Below, piece by piece: positions 18,007 to 28,200 of a stretch of 64,000 nt of DNA. The notes beneath the pieces were generated by a model. That model was not told where the DNA came from, searched no databases, and was given only the letters and a program-made list of their open reading frames with translations. Origin of the DNA: Fibrobacterales bacterium Fibro_02 (GTDB taxonomy: Bacteria > Fibrobacterota > Fibrobacteria > Fibrobacterales > Fibrobacteraceae); NCBI GenBank assembly GCA_001603905.1, contig LVAE01000028.1, forward strand, positions 1-64,000. Reading direction: 5' to 3'. Made by a program: the position numbers and the translations under genes. Every line of letters begins with the position of its first letter. Position 1 is the first letter of the stretch.

Positions 18007-20927
18007 TACATCTCCTTCAGTAGTTTTTCACAATTTTGAACGAATATCTCGGCAAATTTTTCCATGCTTTCTGGTTTATACAGCGCACCATTGTAATCAA
18101 AAAGAGCCTCAAAAGTTTCAGGACTTTCAATAATTTCTAAATCCAGCGGACTTTCGCAGGCTGTAGGATACTTATCCGAAAAGATTCTTTCCATACCACA
18201 TACAATTCCATCTACAGCACGATAATCATAAACATCGTTTTGGAATATGACCGTTGCAGCCCCGTTTTTTCGCATAAACCATTCGTCCAAGCAATACGAA
18301 AGGCTCGCATGATTTATCCCTTCTTCAATCTGTTTTTGTGCATTTTCCAAATTCACACGAAGGCTTTTTTCTTTTTCCATCGAAAAAGCAATGGGAATCT
18401 CGCGAATAAAAACGCCTACCGAATTCATGGATTCTACATCGTTTCTGCCGTTCCAAACCCAACCGAACCGGACTAATCGGGATTCGTTGTACTGGCAGAC
18501 CGACAGCGCAAAAGCGGCACAATAAAACGCATTCTCTCCTATTTTTGTTTTTTTGCAGAATTCCTTCACTTCATTTTTTGAGAACGGAAAGGATTTTGTG
18601 ACTTGACCATCTACATTTTCTTTCAAATCAAAATCAACCCTTGGAATGACATCATAATTCTCTTTTCTGTAACGGGATATAAAGTATTCCCTATCTTCTT
18701 TAAATTTCTTTGAGTTTCTCAGTTCGTAGTCCTTTTGAAGAATCGGATAAAAATAATCCTTGGAAGGTTCTTCTCCATGGTAAACACAGGCGAGATCTAT
18801 CAGAAAATGCTGTAACGAAAGACCATCACAAACAGTATGATAAACACATAAAAGAAGAAATTTTTCGTTTTTTGAACGGACTAGGCGACATCTGAATAGT
18901 GGCGAGCCGTCTAAATTGAACGGTCGGGAAATTTCTTCTTCGGCAACCTTCAGTTCTCTGGCATTCATTTCCTCAACAGGAATTTCGTGGAATTTTTCTG
19001 CGGACTTTCGAATATAAAACTCATTTTCCCGTTTTTCAATGACACTGGACAAAACAGGACGGGCTGCAATTTCCTTTGAAAGGGCGGCAGAAAACCTATC
19101 CAAATCAATTTCGCCCGAAAGTTCAAACTTATAGGCAAGATTTAACATAGTTGTTCCTGGATGCTTGAAATCAAGATTCAGGAAATTCAGTTGCATCTCG
19201 TTTACAGGAACGCCCTTTCTTTCAAGTGCTTCACTCAAAAGAGTAGAAGCTTTTTGAGAATGATTTTCGGTTTCATGCCTTTGAACAAGTTCTGCAATTC
19301 TACGCGGAGTGCGACCATCATAGACTAGCTTAAAAGAAAACGATTCTATTACATCGCGACTTTCTGAAACAAGCTCCATTGCGCGTATAGAATCTCCGCC
19401 TAAAAAGAAGAAATCGTCATCAATTCCAATTTTGTGGTCTACATCTAGGACATTCTCAAAAAGTCCGCATATTTTTTTCTGCAATTCATTTTCCGGTGCA
19501 ACGATGCATATGTCTTCAGGATTTTCCGGTTCTTTTAGGGCAAGCTTGTCCACCTTGCCATTCGCATTGAAAGGAATTTCATCCAGCTTGACAAAAAAAG
19601 AGGGAATCATAAATATCGGAAGGTATGATTCCAATTTTTTTGCGGCTTCTGCAACATCAATTTCTTTTTCATCTTTATAGAAAAGTCCGAGCCTTACTAG
19701 GCCGTTTTTCACAAAGGCTTTTACGACGCAGGATTCAAGCGACAATGCCGATTTTGCGGCTGATTCAATCTCGGAAGGATCTACTCGGTTCCCGTTGATT
19801 TTCACCATATTGTCGATGCGACCTAGAATGGTATATTTTCCGTCAGAGTCTTTTTTGGCGTAATCGGATGTTTTAAAATAATTTTTCCCATTATGCACAA
19901 TGAACTGGTCTTTTTCGGAATCCTTATTGTACCTTCTGAAAAACGGAAGCGCTATACAGAAAACACCCTCGTCCGCTTCGTTTCCATCTTCGTCAATCAA
20001 GACAATATCTGAATTGCAGGTGGCATAGCCAATGGGCGTATTGCTGTAACTTTTATCCAGCGTAAAAAGGCATGAGGTGTAACCAAATTCACTCGAGCCG
20101 TAAATATTGACTATATCAAACTCCGGAGAATAAATATCAGAAACAATTTCACCGCCTGTAAAACCCGCCCTAAGCGTAAAGCCAGGCATTTTCAGCATCG
20201 CCCTTAAGAAATGCGGAGTCATAAAGGTCGTGTCAATACCGTTCGTTGCAAAATACTGAGCAAGGCCTTTTATATTCCTAAGAAAATTAAAAGACAGAAC
20301 ATGGACTGTGTTTCCGACAAACAATTCGCCCATGGTAATATAGACGCCGCCCACATAACTTTCAGGAATCACATGCGCAAAACGAGATGGCGGATTTGAA
20401 TAGGGTTCCATGAACCCGCAGCATCCTTCAATCAAATTTTTGTAAATTCCGTATTCCTGGGCCAAGCCCTTGGGGGTTCCCGTACTACCCGAAGTGTAAA
20501 TATAAAAGGCAAGATCATGAGGCTTAGCTATTTTTATTTCGGCACAGGGAGCCTCCTTCATCGCCTCGTCCCAGCTTTGCATGGTAAATTCGAGTTTGCA
20601 GTTGCAGTCTTTCTTGACAAAGGCAATACGCTCGGGCCCCATCATATCTTCTAGCGAAACCCAAGCCGCACCCGCCATGATAACGCCCACACGAACAGCC
20701 ATGTATTCCATTCCGCGGGGCACATGAATCGCAACCGTATCTTCGGTTCCAATTCCTTTTTTGCGAAGATACGCATTCACCTTCTTGCAATTTTCATAGA
20801 ACTGTCTATAAGTCGTACTACGCTCACCGTCGTGATCCACAACGGCGATTCGATCAGAGAATAGTTCTAATTTATCAAAATATGCGGAGAGCCAATCCAT
20901 TTCAAATTCAACCATACATTTTCTCAC
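18006..20927 (-). CDS. NRPS-like enzyme with adenylation, carrier and condensation domains
   Basis: A single-module enzyme of 973 residues in the order A-T-C. The adenylation domain (1 to about 490) has YTSGSTGTPKG at 144-154, NIYGSSEFGYTS, YFKTSDYAKKDSDG, GRIDNMVKINGNRVDPSEIE and NANGKVDKLAL. The carrier domain has LGGDSI with the phosphopantetheine Ser at 513. The condensation domain (about 590-973) has YHTVCDG at about 693-699, keeping the second, catalytic His and the Asp-Gly. There is no thioesterase or reductase, so release probably occurs by condensation with a soluble acceptor. The A4 FDxS motif that binds an alpha-amino group is not obvious, so the substrate may not be an ordinary amino acid. 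It is first in an operon with STAS, MATE-ATPase and phosphatase genes. Product unknown. Confidence 0.88.
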   Translation of the reverse strand: MRKCMVEFEMDWLSAYFDKLELFSDRIAVVDHDGERSTTYRQFYENCKKVNAYLRKKGIGTEDTVAIHVPRGMEYMAVRVGVIMAGAAWVSLEDMMGPERIAFVKKDCNCKLEFTMQSWDEAMKEAPCAEIKIAKPHDLAFYIYTSGSTGTPKGLAQEYGIYKNLIEGCCGFMEPYSNPPSRFAHVIPESYVGGVYITMGELFVGNTVHVLSFNFLRNIKGLAQYFATNGIDTTFMTPHFLRAMLKMPGFTLRAGFTGGEIVSDIYSPEFDIVNIYGSSEFGYTSCLFTLDKSYSNTPIGYATCNSDIVLIDEDGNEADEGVFCIALPFFRRYNKDSEKDQFIVHNGKNYFKTSDYAKKDSDGKYTILGRIDNMVKINGNRVDPSEIESAAKSALSLESCVVKAFVKNGLVRLGLFYKDEKEIDVAEAAKKLESYLPIFMIPSFFVKLDEIPFNANGKVDKLALKEPENPEDICIVAPENELQKKICGLFENVLDVDHKIGIDDDFFFLGGDSIRAMELVSESRDVIESFSFKLVYDGRTPRRIAELVQRHETENHSQKASTLLSEALERKGVPVNEMQLNFLNLDFKHPGTTMLNLAYKFELSGEIDLDRFSAALSKEIAARPVLSSVIEKRENEFYIRKSAEKFHEIPVEEMNARELKVAEEEISRPFNLDGSPLFRCRLVRSKNEKFLLLCVYHTVCDGLSLQHFLIDLACVYHGEEPSKDYFYPILQKDYELRNSKKFKEDREYFISRYRKENYDVIPRVDFDLKENVDGQVTKSFPFSKNEVKEFCKKTKIGENAFYCAAFALSVCQYNESRLVRFGWVWNGRNDVESMNSVGVFIREIPIAFSMEKEKSLRVNLENAQKQIEEGINHASLSYCLDEWFMRKNGAATVIFQNDVYDYRAVDGIVCGMERIFSDKYPTACESPLDLEIIESPETFEALFDYNGALYKPESMEKFAEIFVQNCEKLLKEM

Positions 20928-20950
20928 AATTTCATCTCTAAAAATAATAA

Positions 20951-20983
20951 AGAAAAACGTCCTAAATCAAATCTAGAACGTTT
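20951..20983 (-). terminator. terminator of the 272-residue lipoprotein gene
   Basis: Minus-strand stem AAACGTTCT / AGGACGTTT (one wobble pair), followed by a T-rich TTTCTTTATTATT stretch. It lies between the lipoprotein stop (21005) and the NRPS start (20927) and isolates the NRPS operon from the upstream gene. Confidence 0.6.
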
Positions 20984-21004
20984 ATTTATACAGAAGTCGG
21001 ATTA

Positions 21005-21823
21005 TTACGGTTCAGTCACCTTGGTCATCGAGAAGGATGCCGCGTAGGGGGCGCCGTCATCACCAAGACGCAAGGCTTTCCATTTCATCACCCCGTCTTC
21101 AATGGATTCGATTTCCCACCATTCGCGATTTTCCTGAGTCTCTTCTCCGTTTTTCCAGCGGGTGCAAAGCAGGATTCCGTCTACGTAGTACTGGTTCAGA
21201 GGTTGATCGACCGCAATCCAGTTGCCATCCACCATGCTATAGTAAACGTAGGAGCCATCTTCGCGGTATTCCCAACGGTGCAACTCGCCATCATCGAACT
21301 TAGAAGAATCACTAGTGACCTTGCCTTCCCAAAGGCCGATTATATCTTGGCGATAGTCCTTAGCCAGCTTGACATAGCGCATCGTCATCGGACCAACCTC
21401 GTCTACAACCTGATCACCCACTTTGGCTACAATGCGCGAAGTCGTATTCATCTCGGTTTCGTTGACAGAATTGACAACATGCTCAACATAAATCAACGCA
21501 GGATCGCTCGGAATAATCCATGAGAGAGTATCCCTCTTGAACTTGATTTCAAACGGTTCGCGATTAATCCAGGCCGTCTCACCGAAAGAAGTACTAAAGT
21601 AGCCCTTAGTAAAGTTCTCTATGGTGATGACATTCTTCATATCCGTGGAAACAGCCTTACCGGCATCCTCGACATTAATCCACTTACCAACAACCATATT
21701 GGCGATGTTTTTTTCGTAATCATCTAAAAACACCGTCTTTTCGCCGTCTTTCGACGAACAACCCGTTAAGAAGGCAGCTCCACAGACGAGGGCCACCATC
21801 ATTCCCTGAACCATCCTTTTCAT
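21005..21823 (-). CDS. lipoprotein of unknown function
   Basis: A 272-residue lipoprotein: signal peptide MKRMVQGMMVALVCGAAFLTGC with a typical lipobox (LTGC, Cys 22). The mature part looks like two Trp-rich beta-barrel-like repeats: one starts near VVGKWINVEDAGK and the other near IIGLWEGKVT. Both follow the lipocalin-like pattern of GxW followed by antiparallel strands with repeated aromatic residues. I do not recognise a named family. It lies between ftsK and the NRPS operon with hairpin terminators on both sides, so it appears to be a single-gene unit. Confidence 0.75.
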   Translation of the reverse strand: MKRMVQGMMVALVCGAAFLTGCSSKDGEKTVFLDDYEKNIANMVVGKWINVEDAGKAVSTDMKNVITIENFTKGYFSTSFGETAWINREPFEIKFKRDTLSWIIPSDPALIYVEHVVNSVNETEMNTTSRIVAKVGDQVVDEVGPMTMRYVKLAKDYRQDIIGLWEGKVTSDSSKFDDGELHRWEYREDGSYVYYSMVDGNWIAVDQPLNQYYVDGILLCTRWKNGEETQENREWWEIESIEDGVMKWKALRLGDDGAPYAASFSMTKVTEP

Positions 21824-21920
21824 AGTTAAATCCTCCTTCTTACGCTAGCACTGACAGCTAACAGGTTTAACTTATTTATAAATATATCCTCGAAGAACGC
21901 GAAAGTCAACAATTTTTTAC

Positions 21921-21960
21921 AAAAAAGTAAAAACTAGCCCAAATTTGAGCCAGTTTTTAC
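21921..21960 (-). terminator. terminator downstream of ftsK
   Basis: Long near-perfect inverted repeat GTAAAAACTA...CAGTTTTTAC enclosing GCCCAAATTTGAGC. On the minus strand it is followed by TTTTTT. It starts 25 bp past the ftsK stop. Confidence 0.8.
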
Positions 21961-21984
21961 AAAAGAACGATTTTTTAGGATTTT

Positions 21985-24900
21985 TTAGCCGAATTTTCCG
22001 GAGCGTTGCATGCTCTGGATTTCTTCGATTCCAAGCAACATCGCGCGGGGTTTGCTATTTCCCTTGGCAGGGCCACACACGCCGAGGCTGTAAAGTTGGT
22101 CCACAATTTTACCGGCTCGGCTGAAGCCCACGCTAAAGTGGCGCTGCACCGCCGAGGTCGAAAGCCCGCGGCATTCCACCGCCCAGATAGCCACATCGTA
22201 AAGCAGCTTGTCGAGCTTGCCCAGGTCCTTTCCGCCGCCTTCGCCATCTTCGTCGCCTTCACCGTCGCTTACATCGAACGATTCCACCTGCGGGTAGAAC
22301 ACATTCTGGTCGGAGCAGGCATCAGCAAGCTTTTCAGCTTCCTCGTCGCTCAAGAAGGCGCCATGGACGCGCACCGGTTCAGGATCGTTCACAGCCTTAT
22401 AAAGCATGTCACCGCGGCCCAGGAGCTTTTCGGCGCCGGCATGGTCCATAACCGTGCGGGCGTCAATCTGCGATGCCACCTTGAAGCTGATACGCGTCGG
22501 CAAGTTCGCCTTGATGATACCCGTAATGACCTTCACCGACGGACGCTGCGTAGCAAGCACCAGGTGAATGCCCACGGCACGAGCCTTTGCGGCAAGGCGA
22601 GCCACGTTCTTTTCGATTTCCTTGCCAGCGACCATCATAAGGTCCGCCATTTCATCGATAATCACCACGATGAACGCCATGCGGTGACTGCGATCCTCTT
22701 CGGGCACTTCGTCGGGCAACTCACCCGCCTCAAACTTCGCATTAAAGCCGCCAATGTTACGCACCTTCGCCGAAGCCAAGACTTCGGTACGGCGGTCCAT
22801 TTCGTAGCAAAGCCACTGGAGCGCCTGAATCGCAATTTCAGGCTTGGTAATCACCGGGGCCAGCAGATGCGGAATATTTTCGTACATCTTGAGTTCCACC
22901 GCCTTCGGGTCCACTAGAATCATGCGAAGTTCATCGGGAGTCTTACTGAAAAGCATCGATGCCATGAGGGCGTTAATGCAGACAGACTTACCGGAACCCG
23001 TCTGACCGGCAATCAGCAAATGCGGAGCCTTAGCCAAGTCCATCGTGAACGCTTCGCCGGTAATGTCCTTACCGAGCGCCACCAGAATCTTTTCAGGCGA
23101 GGGTTTGAACTTTTCGCTCTGGAACACATCGAGGCTGTACACCGTCTGGAACTTGCGATTCGGGATTTCGATACCGACAGCAGCCTTGCCCGGAATCGGG
23201 GCTAGAATACGCACCGAAGAAACCTTGAGTGGAAGCGCCAAGTCTTCTTGCAAGGCAGAGAACCGGCTCACCTTCATGCCCGGGCCCGGTTCCACCTCGA
23301 AACGGGTAATCATCGGGCCCGTTTCGCAACCGATCACGCGGCCTTTCACCTTGAAGTTTTCGAGTTTTTCTTCAAGCATCTTGCCGATGGCGTTCAATTC
23401 CTCTTCGCTATAATCGGCGGTCTGCGGCTCATGTTCTTCCAAAATGTCACTAATGGCAGGCACCTTGTATTCGTCGTAAACCGTCGTCGGGTCACGCTGC
23501 GGAATCGGGGCTGCCTTCATGTCCGAAGTTGAAGTTCCGCTAGAGACCGCTCCAATTGAGCCACCCAGCGTTCCGTCTGGCATTTCAGGAACTTCGCCCA
23601 CGTCATCGGCACCATAGACTTCCGGCACAAAAGTTTCGTCATCAGAGGCTGCCGCATCGATTGTTTTGGCACCGTCGCCACCCAGCAAGTCCTCGGCATT
23701 GATATTTCCGCGAGTCGGATCGCCAACCGTCGGCTCGCCAGCCATCATCGTGCGTTCATCCGCTTCTTGATTCGGAAGCTGCGTCATCGTTCGCTGGGTC
23801 GCACCTCTTGCAGCAGGCATCGTCCCCGTCGGCATCGCATTTGCGGCCACCGTACGCGTCGCCATAGAGCCCGTCACCGGAGAACCATCGCGACGAACCG
23901 CGCCCTTCACCTGCATACGGCCGCGATGATCCTTTTCCCAGGCAATTAAGTCACGAGCACGCTTGAGAGCTGCAATTTTGTCCTTGACTTCCAAGATTTC
24001 CAGGGCATTCATCTTGCCGCCGTTCACGCGCAAGTATTCCTCAAGCCTGCGGATTTCAGGATCCTCATCTAAGTTGTACTCGCCCGCCACATTATTCGTA
24101 GGATCAGGCTGCGGCTGAACGATTTCTTTTACCTGATGCGGTGTCATTGTCTGTAGCACTTCATCCGGAACATTAGGAATTTCATCCATCGAACCGTTCA
24201 AACTGAATTCGTCATCCATCCAGCTGTTGCGTCCACTAAACGGAGACACTTTGTTCTTTCGACGAATCTTGAAACCATCCGGTTTGATATTCACCGTATT
24301 GTCGTCCATGTAAACGCCACGCGGAAGTGTTGCCCCCGGCAAGTCCATATTCGTCCGCACCTGGGCATATCGACCAGAACGCGTATTTTCAATCGGTTCC
24401 ACAACTTCGCCCTCGATGGGTTCCTTTTTCTTGAAAACCGACTTGAACCAGGCTGTTGTCTGCACGACAAACTTAAAGTGTCTCGGGCGCAAACCAAAAG
24501 CAAGCACCAGGACCAGAACTACGAAAAAGAGAGAAATACCGAGCGGCATCAAGAACGATTCGGCCCCAAACACAGGAACCGCCACAAACTGATTCAGGAA
24601 CTGTCCCACCACTCCCCCGTTCTGCATCAGTTCGGCCTTGGGGACCTTCACCTGGCCATAGTTGCGGATTGCAAAAAGGAACGAGAAATTTACGGACAGC
24701 AGGGAGAGTCCGACGGCATAGCGGATAAAAGTAAAACGACGGCTTTGCGAAATCAGGGTAAATCCCCAGAACACCATGGCACCCGCCACGACGACGGACC
24801 CCACGCGACCAAACAAGAAGGCCAAAGCATCGGGGAACATTTTTCCGAGGAACGGTCCCAAGAAACCGCCCGTTTTCCCGCTATAAACGGAACAGAAGCA

Positions 24901-25050
24901 GCCAAGTGCCAAAATCAAGCCAAACGCAACAAGTGCCCAGCCCCCGATAATGGAGCCAAAGCCCTGGACATCCGAATTCGGAGTTAAATCCTTTTTCGAT
25001 TTAGAAGACTTTCCCGCTTTTTTCGACGTCGATTTCTTTTGAGTAGCCAA
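21985..25050 (-). CDS. ftsK: DNA translocase FtsK/SpoIIIE
   Basis: Septum-located, ATP-driven DNA pump that clears and resolves the chromosome termini at division. Four transmembrane helices occupy roughly residues 35-190 (GWALVAFGLILALGCF; VVVAGAMVFWGFTL; LSLLSVNFSFLFA; LGISLFFVVLVLVLAFG). A ~350-residue variable linker follows. The motor carries AGQTGSGKSV (Walker A) and FIVVIIDEMADLMM (Walker B). The C-terminal winged-helix gamma domain (RGLSTSAVQRHFSVGFSRAGKIVDQL) reads polar DNA motifs. The TTG at 25050 is chosen because GGAGG lies just upstream and the product then starts with a Lys/Ser-rich cytoplasmic segment; the frame is open to 25110. A TATATT element is at 25074-25079. Confidence 0.93.
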   Translation of the reverse strand: MATQKKSTSKKAGKSSKSKKDLTPNSDVQGFGSIIGGWALVAFGLILALGCFCSVYSGKTGGFLGPFLGKMFPDALAFLFGRVGSVVVAGAMVFWGFTLISQSRRFTFIRYAVGLSLLSVNFSFLFAIRNYGQVKVPKAELMQNGGVVGQFLNQFVAVPVFGAESFLMPLGISLFFVVLVLVLAFGLRPRHFKFVVQTTAWFKSVFKKKEPIEGEVVEPIENTRSGRYAQVRTNMDLPGATLPRGVYMDDNTVNIKPDGFKIRRKNKVSPFSGRNSWMDDEFSLNGSMDEIPNVPDEVLQTMTPHQVKEIVQPQPDPTNNVAGEYNLDEDPEIRRLEEYLRVNGGKMNALEILEVKDKIAALKRARDLIAWEKDHRGRMQVKGAVRRDGSPVTGSMATRTVAANAMPTGTMPAARGATQRTMTQLPNQEADERTMMAGEPTVGDPTRGNINAEDLLGGDGAKTIDAAASDDETFVPEVYGADDVGEVPEMPDGTLGGSIGAVSSGTSTSDMKAAPIPQRDPTTVYDEYKVPAISDILEEHEPQTADYSEEELNAIGKMLEEKLENFKVKGRVIGCETGPMITRFEVEPGPGMKVSRFSALQEDLALPLKVSSVRILAPIPGKAAVGIEIPNRKFQTVYSLDVFQSEKFKPSPEKILVALGKDITGEAFTMDLAKAPHLLIAGQTGSGKSVCINALMASMLFSKTPDELRMILVDPKAVELKMYENIPHLLAPVITKPEIAIQALQWLCYEMDRRTEVLASAKVRNIGGFNAKFEAGELPDEVPEEDRSHRMAFIVVIIDEMADLMMVAGKEIEKNVARLAAKARAVGIHLVLATQRPSVKVITGIIKANLPTRISFKVASQIDARTVMDHAGAEKLLGRGDMLYKAVNDPEPVRVHGAFLSDEEAEKLADACSDQNVFYPQVESFDVSDGEGDEDGEGGGKDLGKLDKLLYDVAIWAVECRGLSTSAVQRHFSVGFSRAGKIVDQLYSLGVCGPAKGNSKPRAMLLGIEEIQSMQRSGKFG

Positions 25051-25070
25051 AATGCCTCCGCAATTACCTC

Positions 25071-25080
25071 TAAAATATAG
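25071..25080 (-). promoter_or_regulatory. predicted -10 element of ftsK
   Basis: Minus-strand CTATATTTTA. TATATT at 25079-25074 predicts a start near 25067 and a 17-base leader carrying GGAGG. Confidence 0.5.
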
Positions 25081-25242
25081 TTCTTCTAAAAAAAATTGGC
25101 TCACCGGCATCGTAAAATATCGCGTAACACATTGACTGTCAACGAGTTATGCCATCACGCCTCATTTTTTCTTTATACACTTCCCTTAGATTATCGTTTT
25201 TGCCCCAAATAATGTATAACAACATATTGTTATCTTTTTCTT

Positions 25243-28200
25243 ATGCAAGCCAAGATTTCCAAGAAACTTAAGAAAGTCATTGCAGGTTTTACCGCATCGA
25301 CCATTATTGTTGTTGCAATCCTTATTTTCGGAAGTACCCAGAACGATATTGTTGGAACCACCAGAAACAGTAGCGAAGCTCTTGAAAACCTCTTTTACGA
25401 CCAATTCTTCAAAGGTGCCACCTATGTCGACGACAGCGATGTCGCCCTGAACGAAAAGATTACCATTGTCGAAAAGGACGCCTCCAACAAGAACGACCCC
25501 AATATTTTCATTGTTGACATCGACGAGCCCTCGCTAGAAAAGCTAGGTCCCTTTAACGAATGGGACCGCGACGTGCACGCCAACGTGATCAAGAACTTGA
25601 GCAAGAGTAACGCGGCCGCCATCAGTTTCGATATTGTGTTCAAGACCGCCGACTTCGGCAAGAAAAAGGCGGACCAGGTGCTTCAAGTTCTCGGGAACAT
25701 CGCCCCGGACACCCCCTGGGATTCCACCTACCCTGAAATTCTCGCCAACTACAACTACGACTCCATGCTCGTTTCCGCTATCAAGGAAAGTGGCCACACC
25801 ATCGTCTGCGACGTGTTCGGCGACGCCAAGGGATACAAGCAAGAATCGCAATGGCGCAAGTTGAGCGGCGAAAAGCGCGCCCAAGAAATCGGTCTCGGCT
25901 CCACCTTCAAGAGTAGCCAGGTCGACAAGCCCGAAAATATCGAGCCCAAGGACCTTCTTGACAACATCTTCCCCGAACTCGCCCAGGCGGGAGCAGGCCT
26001 CGGTTCCGTAAACGCCTACCCCGACAACGACGGTATCGTGCGCAAGGTGTCCATGTTCTACCGTTTCCCGAACATGAATATCCCCCCCACCAAGGACACC
26101 TCCCTCATCGAAATTGGCCGTATCGATTCCAGCCACATCTATACGACCATGTCCCTGATGACCATCCTGCACCTATTCCACCAGAAACCCGAGAACGTTA
26201 AAATCAAGATGGGGCAATATATAGATGTCGGCAAACCTTTCGGTATCTACAGGGACTCCGCGGGAAACTTCCACACGACTTACCCGAATTTTAGCTACCC
26301 CATGTTCACTGCACTCAAGAAAAAACTTTCCGAAAAGAAAATTGAAAAAACAGCAAGCAAGACATTCATCGACGTTTCATTCCGCATTATCGTCCAAAAA
26401 GATTCCCTGGGACAGATCACCCTGAAAATCGGCAACAATCCACGTCCCCTCGACATCGAGCAGTCCAAACTGATTATGAACATTACGGAAGCCACCCTGG
26501 ATTCCGTCGAAGAGGACAAGCCCGTCATTTTAAGCAAGCTCGCCAAACTGGAATTCGACGAGGACGAAGACGACAAGGATTATTTCGTCATTTCAATCCG
26601 CGACGCAGACAGCGACGATGAAGAAGACGAAGATGAGGATGAAGAGGAAGACGAAGATGACTACGATCTCATCAATATCAGCCGCTACACCGTCAGCACG
26701 CTCCAACTTTATGCCGATTCCATCAAAAGAATTCCTAACGGCAAGTCCGTCTACCTGTCACTCGACATGGACATCAACTACGACAAGCAGTTAAAGCGCT
26801 GGAAATCAAACCAAGTCATCCTCTCCGACGCCGTCATCCGCGATATTCAGGCTACAGACGAAGAAAAAATCACGAACCTCAAGCCCGGCGAAGAACTCCG
26901 CTTCGGCCCCGCCAAAAGAATTCCGATTGATCAATTCGGACGCTATCAGGTTAATTTCAAGGGCCGATACAATGTAGCCGATTCCCGCCGCACTTTCCAG
27001 CACCTTTCCTACAAGGATGTCGCCTCGGGTGAATCTAGGACTGAACAGGGAAAAATCTTTATTCTCGGTTCCGCCGCGGCGGCCCTCTTCGACTTTGTGC
27101 CCGTACCCAGCGAAGAGAACTACCCAGCCGTGCTGATCCACGCCACCATCATCAAGAACATCCTTGAAGACGACTACATCGTCACCCTAGCCGAAAACTA
27201 CCAGCGGATTATCGTTATCCTGCTTGCCCTGATTAGCTTGTTCCTCGGCCTCTATTTCCGAAGCTACTTCTCGGTCGCTATATCGGTCATCCTGATGGCA
27301 GCCTACGTGATGGTCGCCTATAAGTATTTCCAGAATGGCCTCTACATCGGCGTATCCAAGCAGATTCTCGCCATGCTGCTGACCAACATCACAGCCCTGG
27401 TGGTGCAGTTCTATTTTGAAAACAAGGAAAAGAGCTTCATCAACAACGCGTTCAAGCAGTACATTTCTCCGGAACTGATCGACGCCATGGTGGACAACGA
27501 AATTATGCCTACCCTGGGTGGCGAAAAATCGAACATTACCGCTTACTTTACCGACATCGCCAGTTTCTCGACTTTCTCCGAAAAAATTGGCGACCCGAGT
27601 AAGCTGGTTGAACTGTTGAACGAATATTTGACCGCCATGACCGACACCCTGCTTGCGAACAAGGGAACGCTCGACAAGTACGAAGGTGACGCCATCATCG
27701 CATTCTTCGGCGCACCAATGCCGCTGCCGAACCACGCCCAGAGTGCCTGCGATTCCGCTGTAGATATGCAGAACAAGCTGCTGGACCTCCGTAAAAAATG
27801 GGCAAGCGAAGGCAACAAGTGGCCGAAAGTCGTTCACGACATGCACATGCGCATCGGTATCAACTCGGGCGACATCGTGACAGGAAACATGGGTTCCACC
27901 ATGCGTAAGAACTACACTATGATGGGCGACGCCGTGAACCTCGCCGCACGTCTCGAAAGTGCGGCCAAGCAGTACGGCGCCTACATCCAAATTAGCGAAG
28001 ATACGCAAAAGCACCTGGAACCGGGACGGTTCATCTACCGTTCTCTCGACACCATCCGCGTGATAGGCAAGAGCCAGCCGGTAAAGACCTTCGAGCTCCT
28101 GAACAAGACCGGCTGCGAAAACGAGTCTACTCTCACTGAACTAGTAGGCATTTGGGAAAAGGCCCGCGCCTGTTACCTGAACATGCAATGGGATGATGCC

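Noticed and set aside
25602..26172. Minus-strand ORFs inside the adenylate cyclase gene
   Set aside because: Antisense to conserved CHASE2 coding sequence; composition typical of shadow frames.
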